Positions 58,201 to 64,000 of a DNA stretch of 64,000 bases are shown in pieces; the first letter of the stretch is position 1; every line of letters begins with the position of its first letter. The position numbers and the translations under genes were made by a program. This stretch comes from Allostreptomyces psammosilenae (GTDB lineage: Bacteria > Actinomycetota > Actinomycetes > Streptomycetales > Streptomycetaceae): the NCBI RefSeq assembly GCF_013407765.1, contig NZ_JACBZD010000002.1:1126001-1190000 (forward strand). The letters are read 5' to 3'. The notes below the pieces were generated by a model. That model did not search any database. It was not told the origin of the DNA and worked only from the letters and a program-made list of their open reading frames with translations.

Positions 58201-59161
58201 TCCCGCCGTCCAGCACGACCACGACGTGCGGCTGGTCCGGCACCGGGGCGGCGTCGGGGGTGAAGCGGTTGCGGGAGGACAGCTCCTCGCCGAGGATGCG
58301 CTCCAGTTCGCCGAGGTCGTCGCGGATCAGCCGCACGGAGCCGGCGCCGTCGGTCTCGCTGGGGGACTGCACGTGCGGCAGCCACTTGGTCCACTCCCAC
58401 TCCTCGGCCGCCCCCGGGGCGGCGGCGACCGCGATGATCAGGTCGTCGGGGGAGTGCAGGGTGGCCAGCTGGCACACCATGGCGCGCATCGCGCCGTACA
58501 GCGTGTCCGCGTCCCCGGTGACCGCCACGTGGTAGAAGGACCGCAGCGACAGCGCGATCGGCATGTCCGGGATGCTGCCGTGCGCGGCGATGAAGCGCTG
58601 CATGGCCTCCGCGGACAGCGGCTCCAGCTCGTCGCGGGGGGCGGTCTCCGGGACGCGCAGCGGCGTCGCCAGCTGGTGGGTGCCCAGGCCCACCCGGGGC
58701 TGGAGGAAGTCCTGGTCACCGGGGCGGCGCTCCCACAGCCGCCGCCCGTCGGCGACCACCGCCCACAGCTGGTCGGGGCCCGGGTTGAGGTAGAGCTGCG
58801 CCGAGCGCTGCCGGTCCGCGGTGCGACGCACCTGCTTGCGGATCTGCGCCAGGTACTTCAGGTAGTCCCGGCGGGCGTCGGCCACCTCCAGGGAACTGCC
58901 CTGGCGGGCGCGGACGAGCTGCACGATGATCATGGCGACGGTGGAGGCGATCATCAGACCGCCGACCACCCGCATGAACGGCGCCATGCCTGGCATGAAG
59001 AAGAAGGCTGCGGAGCCCGCCATGCCCAGCATGGGCAGGACGTTCATCCACCATTCCTGGTTGGCTTCGCGCGGGAGGTCCGGAGGCGGCTCCAGCCGTA
59101 CCTCCTCCTCCGGCACCGGCGGCGGCAGCACCCGCTGCGGCCGCTTCACGACGGTCTGCAC
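55217..59161 (-). CDS. eccC: Type VII secretion ATPase EccC
   Basis: A 1314-residue FtsK/SpoIIIE-type secretion motor with EccCa and EccCb in one chain. Two membrane helices (about 41-82) precede three ATPase domains. Walker A motifs are GATGSGKS (472-479), GGPQSGKS (827-834) and GDSESGKT (1113-1120). Only domain 1 has a full Walker B (LVIIIDEFSELL, D585-E586); domains 2 and 3 read VVDGW and VIDDY, the usual asymmetry in EccC. GTG at 59161 gives VVKRPQR, like homologues. It recognises WXG100 substrates and powers secretion. It is divergent from eccD. Confidence 0.96.
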   Translation of the reverse strand: MQTVVKRPQRVLPPPVPEEEVRLEPPPDLPREANQEWWMNVLPMLGMAGSAAFFFMPGMAPFMRVVGGLMIASTVAMIIVQLVRARQGSSLEVADARRDYLKYLAQIRKQVRRTADRQRSAQLYLNPGPDQLWAVVADGRRLWERRPGDQDFLQPRVGLGTHQLATPLRVPETAPRDELEPLSAEAMQRFIAAHGSIPDMPIALSLRSFYHVAVTGDADTLYGAMRAMVCQLATLHSPDDLIIAVAAAPGAAEEWEWTKWLPHVQSPSETDGAGSVRLIRDDLGELERILGEELSSRNRFTPDAAPVPDQPHVVVVLDGGIVPADSLLAGAEGLQGVTVVELLPGEGGEPRGGLTVDLEPGVLRLMSATGTVYTGVPDELTPVQAEALARQLAPLRLSATEEDEPLLANLEFTDLMGVGDAAAVDVSRTWRPRLPHDRLRVPIGVGENGEPVMLDLKEASQEGMGPHGLCVGATGSGKSELLRTLVLGLAMTHSSETLNFVLADFKGGATFAGMADMPHVAAVITNLADDLTLVDRMRDSITGELTRRQELLRAAGNYANIHDYERARAAGAPLEPLPSLVIIIDEFSELLTAKPEFIDMFIQIGRIGRSLGVHLLLASQRLEEGRLRGLDTYLSYRIGLRTFSAAESRAAIGAPDAYHLPSVPGSGYLKFDTDTLVRFKAAYVSGPYREAGSGPVAQVDRRAPVLFTAAPVARPAPVQQPAEPVAVAEAQDSSLADTVLDVIVSRLQGQGPPAHQVWLPPLNEPPTLDHLLPGIAPTPNRGLAAADYPASGRLVVPLGIVDKPFEQRRDVMYRDFSGAAGHALIIGGPQSGKSTLLRTLIGSFALTHTPAEAQFYCLDFGGGGLLSLQNLPHVGGVASRMDVEMVRRLISEVHGVLSRREELFRSQGIDSMNTFRRMRAEGRLPQEPWGDVFLVVDGWMTLRQDFEDFEPVVTDIATRGLGFGVHVVLSISRYAEVRPSLKDQIQTRIELRLGDPVESEIDRKVARTVPQGAPGRGLSADKLHFLAALPRIDGVQDASDVSEGVAALVARSAESWAGPRAPRVRMLPELLPHDRLPKIAERPELGIPFGVDETELAPVYVDFVTDPHFVVFGDSESGKTALLRVLMHGIMDRYTPAQAQIILGDYRRASLGVVPDEYLLSYAAAQPALSQFVTDAKVVFEERIPGPDVTQEQLRNRSWWRGPEIFYVIDDYDLVATSSGNPLSPLVDILPFAKDVGLHLVLARRTGGAGRAMFEPIMQRLKELGVQGVVLSGDRDEGALLGNVRAQPRPPGRGVYVARRGGNRLVQTAWLPPR

Positions 59162-59529
59162 GGCTGAGAATCCCCCTGAGGGCCGCGAGCGGGCCCGGCT
59201 TTCGGTGAGAGAAGATGCCCGGCAGACTACCGGTGTCGACGCACCGTGACGACCGCCCGGCAGGGCACGGAGTGACGACTCGGTGACACCCGGGGAACCG
59301 ACGTCGGCTCCCTGGGGGTCCGTGAGGGCGGGCAACCCCTAGGATGCGACGGATCGGACACTCCCCCCTCGCCCGCCCGAGGGCGGGGGGCGTCGCCCAG
59401 CCGTCAGGCCGCGGGCGGGGGCCGCCCCCGCCCTCCCTCCTCCTCGCTCTCCCTCCCCGCTCCGTCCGAGGAGGGGGCGCACGCTGGGGAGGGGCCCACG
59501 CAACAGCACCCAGCACAACAGGGGGAGAG
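59162..59529. other. Divergent control region between eccC and eccD
   Basis: About 368 bp. TAGGAT at 59340-59345 is a perfect vegetative -10 for eccD, but no good -35 is seen. CGGTG (59231-59235) and CACCG (59242-59246) form a short inverted repeat that could be an operator for eccC. No gene is seen. Confidence 0.4.
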
Positions 59530-60957
59530 TTGAGCAGTACTTCGACGGGCTACTGCCGTGTCACGGTCGTCGCGCCGGACAGCCGGGTGGACGTCGCCCT
59601 GCCAGAGGACCTACCGCTGGCCCACATCTACCCGGAGGTGCTGCGCCTGGCCGGGCAGAGCCAGGACGAGCACGAGCCGACCGGGTTCACCCTGGTGCGC
59701 TCCGGCGGCGAGGTGCTGGACCCGAGCCAGTCGCTGATCGCGCAGCAGGTGCGCGACGGGGAGCAGTTGACGCTGCGCCCGCTGGCCCAGTCGCTGCCGC
59801 CGGCGGTCTACGACGACGTCGCCGACGCGGTGGCGCGCGCGGTCGAGGACGACCGCCGGATGTGGAACCCGCGGTGGATGCGGGCCTCCGGACTCTTCGG
59901 CGGCGCACTGCTCTTCTACCTGGTCGCCTTCGTGCTGTTCATGTCGCAGCCGCTCACCAACGACCTGAACGGCCTGCCGGCGATCGTCGGCGGCGTGCTG
60001 GCGCTGGTGCTCACCGCCTTCGCCGGCGTGCGCGCCCGGATCTACCAGGACACCGGGACGGCCGTGGCGATGGGCGTGGCCGCGCTGCCGCACGCCCTGC
60101 TCGGCGGCGCCGGCATCCTGGCCCCCGACCCGGGCCAGGGCCTGGGCCGGCTGCAGCTGCTGATGGGCTGCGTCGCCCTGATGGTGGTGGCCATCCTGCT
60201 GGTCACCCTGGTGCCGCGGGCCGCCTCGCCGTTCGTCGCCGCCTCGCTGCTGGGCATCGCCGGGACCCTGGGCAGCTTCGCCGCCATCCTCACCGGCCAG
60301 GGCGCCGCGGAGGTCGCCGCGGTCGGTGCCGTGGTCGCCATCGCCCTGGTGGCCTTCCTGCCCGGCCTGTCGGCCCGGTTCGCCCGGCTGCCGATCGGCT
60401 TCCAGCCCCCGGAGACCCAGGCCGGCGGCAGCGCCCCGGACATCGAGCCGGTGGACTTCTCCCGGATCGAGCAGCAGGCCCGGCAGGGCCACGAGGTGCT
60501 GCTCGGCCTGGTCGGCGGCTGCGCTGCGGTGGTCGTGGGCACCGCCACCACGCTGGGCTTCACCGAGAACAACTGGGCCCGGCTGCTCGCCCTGCTGGTG
60601 GGCCTGGCGGCGATGATGCGGGCGCGACTGTTCCGCTACAGCACCCAGGTCGTGTGCCTGTTGGTGGCCGGCATCGCCGCGCTGGTGCTGCTGGTGGTGG
60701 GCATGCTGCTCAACCCGCCGATCGAGGTGCTGATGTCCTCCTCGGACGCCGACCTGCGCACCATCTGGATGAGCGCGGCGGTGGCCGCGGGCGCCGCCAT
60801 CGTGGTCGCGGTCGGGCTGGTCGTGCCGCGGGCCGGCGTCTCCCCGTTCTGGGGTCGCGTCATGGACCTCAGCGAGGGCCTGGTGCTGCTGTCGCTGGTG
60901 CCAGTCTGCCTGGCCGTGCTGGACGTCTACGCCACGGTGCGCGGGCTGACGTCCTGA
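59530..60957 (+). CDS. eccD: Type VII secretion integral membrane protein EccD
   Basis: A 475-residue protein. An N-terminal ubiquitin-like domain of about 90 residues (CRVTVVAPDSRVDVALPEDLPLAHIYPEVL) is followed by roughly eleven membrane helices with a cytoplasmic linker (RLPIGFQPPETQAGG...). EccD forms the central membrane vestibule of ESX systems. TTG at 59530 is preferred because GGGGGAGAG lies directly upstream; the frame is open further but upstream translation is low-complexity. It is followed by rpsO after 165 bp. Confidence 0.93.
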   Translation: MSSTSTGYCRVTVVAPDSRVDVALPEDLPLAHIYPEVLRLAGQSQDEHEPTGFTLVRSGGEVLDPSQSLIAQQVRDGEQLTLRPLAQSLPPAVYDDVADAVARAVEDDRRMWNPRWMRASGLFGGALLFYLVAFVLFMSQPLTNDLNGLPAIVGGVLALVLTAFAGVRARIYQDTGTAVAMGVAALPHALLGGAGILAPDPGQGLGRLQLLMGCVALMVVAILLVTLVPRAASPFVAASLLGIAGTLGSFAAILTGQGAAEVAAVGAVVAIALVAFLPGLSARFARLPIGFQPPETQAGGSAPDIEPVDFSRIEQQARQGHEVLLGLVGGCAAVVVGTATTLGFTENNWARLLALLVGLAAMMRARLFRYSTQVVCLLVAGIAALVLLVVGMLLNPPIEVLMSSSDADLRTIWMSAAVAAGAAIVVAVGLVVPRAGVSPFWGRVMDLSEGLVLLSLVPVCLAVLDVYATVRGLTS

Positions 60958-61122
60958 CGCCTCGCGTACGGACCGGTAGGGCGCGACTGGTAAGGTTGAC
61001 GGGTCGGTCCTGCTGCCGCCCAACGGGCGCGGCGGGCCGGCGGTCCGGCGGAGCGCGGCATCCGACAGCCCCTGTGAGGAAGACCGGGGGCGGCCCGTTC
61101 CCCGTCACCCCTAAGGAGCACA

Positions 61123-61410
61123 GTGTCCCTCGACGCTGCCACCAAGAAGCAGATCATGGCCGAGTTCGCCACCAAGGAGGGCGACACCGGCTCCCCCGAG
61201 GTCCAGGTGGCGATGCTCACCCGCCGGATCACCGACCTCACCGAGCACCTCAAGACCCACAAGCACGACCACCACAGCCGCCGTGGTCTGCTGCTGCTGG
61301 TCGGCCAGCGCCGCCGGCTGCTGCAGTACCTGGCCAAGAAGGACATCGAGCGCTTCCGCTCGCTCGTCGAGCGCCTCGGCATCCGCCGCGGCGCGGCGGG
61401 CGCCCGCTGA
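61123..61410 (+). CDS. rpsO: 30S ribosomal protein S15
   Basis: A 95-residue S15 with the signature [24 protein letters not shown] and the 16S rRNA-binding [25 protein letters not shown] at 61123 follows AAGGAGCA. TAAGGT at 60991-60996 may be the -10 of its promoter. It is the normal upstream neighbour of pnp, separated by a strong hairpin. Confidence 0.97.
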   Translation: MSLDAATKKQIMAEFATKEGDTGSPEVQVAMLTRRITDLTEHLKTHKHDHHSRRGLLLLVGQRRRLLQYLAKKDIERFRSLVERLGIRRGAAGAR

Positions 61411-61424
61411 GGCCATGAGATGAG

Positions 61425-61454
61425 GGAGCGGTCCCCGCGCACGGGGACCGCTCC
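61425..61454 (+). terminator. rpsO-pnp intercistronic hairpin
   Basis: GGAGCGGTCCCCG (61425-61437) pairs perfectly with CGGGGACCGCTCC (61442-61454) around a CGCA loop, followed by TTCGTCG. Such a stem between rpsO and pnp is known in Streptomyces as a partial terminator and RNase III processing site. The remaining 300 bp to pnp is its leader, with AAGGAG at 61748-61753. Confidence 0.8.
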
Positions 61455-61763
61455 TTCGTCGTAGGAGCGGCCGCCGACGACATGGCCGCGGCCGTGTGGG
61501 CGCGTAGGCTGGCCCCTGAAGGGGCACAGCACGACGCGAACCCCCGAGCACGACCCAGCACCACGAAACGAACCGACGGAGCGTTCCGACGCACGACCGT
61601 TCCGGCCCGAAGGAGGCGCCGGTCCTCGGTAGTGGTCGCCGAGGTGTGGACGGCGAGAAGCCGACCGCCCCCGCCGACTTCGATCGAAGACCGGCCCGGC
61701 CTTGACCGGAACGGCGACGTCCTCGGGGCGCCCACCACGTTCCGAACAAGGAGAAACCCCTTG

Positions 61764-63968
61764 GTGGACACCACCGAATCCGTGTACACGACCGAAGCCG
61801 TCATCGACAACGGTTCCTTCGGCTCCCGCACCATCCGCTTCGAGACCGGCCGACTGGCCCGCCAGGCCGCCGGCTCCGCCGTCGCCTACCTCGACGACGA
61901 GACGATGGTGCTCTCCGCGACGACCGCCTCCAAGAGCCCCAAGGAGCAGCTGGACTTCTTCCCGCTGACCGTGGACGTCGAGGAGCGGATGTACGCCGCC
62001 GGGCGCATCCCCGGCTCGTTCTTCCGGCGTGAGGGCCGCCCCTCCGAGGACGCCATCCTCACCTGCCGGCTCATCGACCGCCCGCTGCGCCCGTCCTTCA
62101 CCAAGGGTCTGCGCAACGAGGTGCAGGTGGTCGCCACCATCATGGCGCTCCACCCCGACCACCTGTACGACGTGGTCGCGATCAACGCCGCCTCCGCCTC
62201 CACCCAGCTGGCCGGCCTGCCGTTCTCCGGCCCGATCGGCGGCGTCCGGGTCGCGCTGATCGACGGCCAGTGGGTGGCCTTCCCCACCCACTCCGAGCTG
62301 GAGCGCGCCGTCTTCGACATGGTCGTGGCCGGCCGGACGCTGCCGGACGGCGACGTGGCGATCATGATGGTGGAGGCCGAGGCCACCACCGGCACGGTCG
62401 AGCTGGTCGCCGGCGGCGCCACCGCCCCGACCGAGGAGGTCGTCGCCGAGGGCCTGGAGGCCTCCAAGCCCTTCATCAAGGTGCTGTGCAAGGCGCAGGC
62501 CGACCTCGCCGCCAGCGCGGCCAAGGAGACCCGCGAGTTCCCGATCTTCCTGGACTACCAGGACGACGTGCTCCAGGCGCTGACCGCCGCCGTCTCCGAC
62601 GAGCTGGCCGCCGCCCTCACCATCGGCGCCAAGCAGGAGCGCGAGGCCGAGCTCGACCGGGTCAAGGCGCTCGCCGCGGAGAAGCTGCTCCCGCAGTTCG
62701 AGGGCCGCGAGAAGGAGATCTCCGGCGCCTACCGCGCGCTCACCAAGAAGCTGGTGCGCGAGCGGATCATCCGCGACCAGGTCCGCATCGACGGCCGCGG
62801 CGTCACCGACATCCGCACCCTGGCCGCCGAGGTCGAGGTCGTCCCCCGGGTGCACGGCTCGGCGCTGTTCGAGCGCGGTGAGACCCAGATCCTGGGCATC
62901 ACCACCCTCAACATGCTCCGCATGGAGCAGCAGCTCGACACGCTCTCGCCCGAGACGCGCAAGCGCTACATGCACAACTACAACTTCCCGCCGTACTCCA
63001 CCGGCGAGACCGGCCGGGTCGGCTCCCCCAAGCGCCGCGAGATCGGCCACGGCGCCCTCGCCGAGCGCGCCCTGCTGCCCGTCCTGCCCACCCGCGAGGA
63101 GTTCCCCTACGCGATCCGGCAGGTCTCCGAGGCGCTCGGCTCCAACGGCTCCACCTCGATGGGCTCGGTCTGCGCCTCCACCATGTCGCTGCTCAACGCC
63201 GGTGTGCCGCTGAAGGCCCCGGTCGCCGGCATCGCCATGGGCCTGATCTCCCAGGAGATCGACGGCCAGACGCACTACGTGACGCTGACCGACATCCTCG
63301 GTGCCGAGGACGCCTTCGGCGACATGGACTTCAAGGTCGCCGGCACCAAGGAGTTCGTCACCGCGCTGCAGCTCGACACCAAGCTCGACGGCATCCCGGC
63401 CTCCGTGCTGGCCGCCGCGCTGAAGCAGGCCCGGGAGGCCCGGCTGCACATCCTCGACGTGATGATGGAGGCCATCGACACGCCGGACGAGATGTCGCCG
63501 AACGCGCCGCGCATCATCACCGTCAAGATCCCGGTGGACAAGATCGGCGAGGTCATCGGCCCCAAGGGCAAGATGATCAACCAGATCCAGGAGGACACCG
63601 GCGCCGAGATCACGATCGAGGACGACGGCACCATCTACATCGGTGCCACGGACGGCCCCTCCGCGGAGGCCGCCCGCACCACGATCAACCAGATCGCCAA
63701 CCCGACGATGCCCGAGGTCGGCGAGCGCTACCTGGGCACCGTCGTCAAGACGACCACCTTCGGCGCCTTCGTCTCCCTGCTCCCGGGCAAGGACGGCCTG
63801 CTGCACATCTCGCAGCTGCGCAAGCTCTCCGGCGGCAAGCGCGTGGAGAACGTCGAGGACGTCGTCAAGGTCGGCGACAAGGTCCAGGTCGAGATCGCCG
63901 AGATCGACCAGCGCGGCAAGCTGTCGCTCGTTCCGGTCACCGAGGACGAGGACGGCGCCGAGCAGTGA
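61764..63968 (+). CDS. pnp: Polyribonucleotide nucleotidyltransferase (PNPase)
   Basis: A 734-residue PNPase, the phosphorolytic 3'-5' exoribonuclease and, in Streptomyces, the main RNA 3'-polyribonucleotide polymerase. Two RNase PH domains (first with [22 protein letters not shown], second with [19 protein letters not shown] and [22 protein letters not shown]) flank an all-helical linker. A KH domain ([16 protein letters not shown]) and an S1 domain ([26 protein letters not shown]) finish the chain. GTG at 61764 is used; TTG at 61761 is better spaced from AAGGAG and equally possible. The C-terminus is complete inside the window. Confidence 0.97.
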   Translation: MDTTESVYTTEAVIDNGSFGSRTIRFETGRLARQAAGSAVAYLDDETMVLSATTASKSPKEQLDFFPLTVDVEERMYAAGRIPGSFFRREGRPSEDAILTCRLIDRPLRPSFTKGLRNEVQVVATIMALHPDHLYDVVAINAASASTQLAGLPFSGPIGGVRVALIDGQWVAFPTHSELERAVFDMVVAGRTLPDGDVAIMMVEAEATTGTVELVAGGATAPTEEVVAEGLEASKPFIKVLCKAQADLAASAAKETREFPIFLDYQDDVLQALTAAVSDELAAALTIGAKQEREAELDRVKALAAEKLLPQFEGREKEISGAYRALTKKLVRERIIRDQVRIDGRGVTDIRTLAAEVEVVPRVHGSALFERGETQILGITTLNMLRMEQQLDTLSPETRKRYMHNYNFPPYSTGETGRVGSPKRREIGHGALAERALLPVLPTREEFPYAIRQVSEALGSNGSTSMGSVCASTMSLLNAGVPLKAPVAGIAMGLISQEIDGQTHYVTLTDILGAEDAFGDMDFKVAGTKEFVTALQLDTKLDGIPASVLAAALKQAREARLHILDVMMEAIDTPDEMSPNAPRIITVKIPVDKIGEVIGPKGKMINQIQEDTGAEITIEDDGTIYIGATDGPSAEAARTTINQIANPTMPEVGERYLGTVVKTTTFGAFVSLLPGKDGLLHISQLRKLSGGKRVENVEDVVKVGDKVQVEIAEIDQRGKLSLVPVTEDEDGAEQ

Positions 63969-64000
63969 GCGAGGCAACCGGAGCAGCGGCGTCCGGCGCG

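Noticed and set aside
53729-59167. 1812-codon plus-strand frame across mycP and eccC
   Set aside because: It is antisense to eccC for most of its length, is out of frame with mycP, and its translation has no domain; long open antisense frames are expected in very GC-rich DNA.

Overview
The window is very GC-rich DNA whose gene order (dprA-whiG, rpsB-tsf-pyrH-frr-cdsA-rlmN, dxr-rip-ispG, rimP-nusA-ylxR-infB-rbfA-truB-ribF, a type VII secretion locus, rpsO-pnp) matches the core chromosome of Streptomyces and close relatives. A WhiG sporulation sigma factor next to dprA, and a mycP/eccBCDE/esxBA locus between ribF and rpsO, make a member of the Streptomycetaceae by far the best guess; the genus or species cannot be fixed from the sequence. 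I see no tRNA or rRNA gene, no insertion sequence, no CRISPR array and no origin.

Left end (1-3905): a divergent catabolic cluster. On the minus strand is the 5' end of a PfkB-type sugar kinase cut by the window edge (1-180). On the plus strand a translationally coupled trio encodes a PLP-dependent amino acid deaminase, an N-acyl-D-amino-acid deacylase and a KDPG aldolase. Together they fit stepwise catabolism of an N-acylated amino-sugar acid (for example N-acetyl-D-glucosaminate from oxidised chitin) through 2-keto-3-deoxygluconate to pyruvate and glyceraldehyde 3-phosphate. A promoter and a repeated GCAAC/GTTGC operator lie between the two units.

4215-18320: housekeeping and development. 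yraN-yifB-dprA (DNA processing, ended by a 15-bp hairpin) is followed by whiG, a TetR regulator that overlaps convergently with an M23 peptidase-like gene, and then the rpsB-tsf-pyrH-frr-cdsA-rlmN series with large hairpins between rpsB, tsf and pyrH.

16956-31744: a lineage-specific block around dxr-rip-ispG. It holds a FtsX-like permease with an ABC ATPase that has lost most catalytic motifs, a PAP2 phosphatase, a VirD4/TraG-like membrane protein with degenerate nucleotide-binding motifs, two GNAT proteins, an APH-family kinase, a DUF4439 ferritin-like protein and a lipoprotein.

32118-42677: the translation operon region rimP, nusA, ylxR, infB, DUF503, rbfA, a DHH phosphoesterase, truB and ribF. 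The infB leader contains three tandem 11-bp repeats that form three overlapping micro-ORFs.

42828-60957: a DUF218 protein and then a complete-looking ESX/type VII secretion locus: an EspI-like ParA/MinD ATPase with a huge Pro/Gln tail, an unknown associated protein, eccE, eccB, the WXG100 pair esxB/esxA, mycP, eccC and eccD. The window closes with rpsO and pnp, separated by a 13-bp hairpin.
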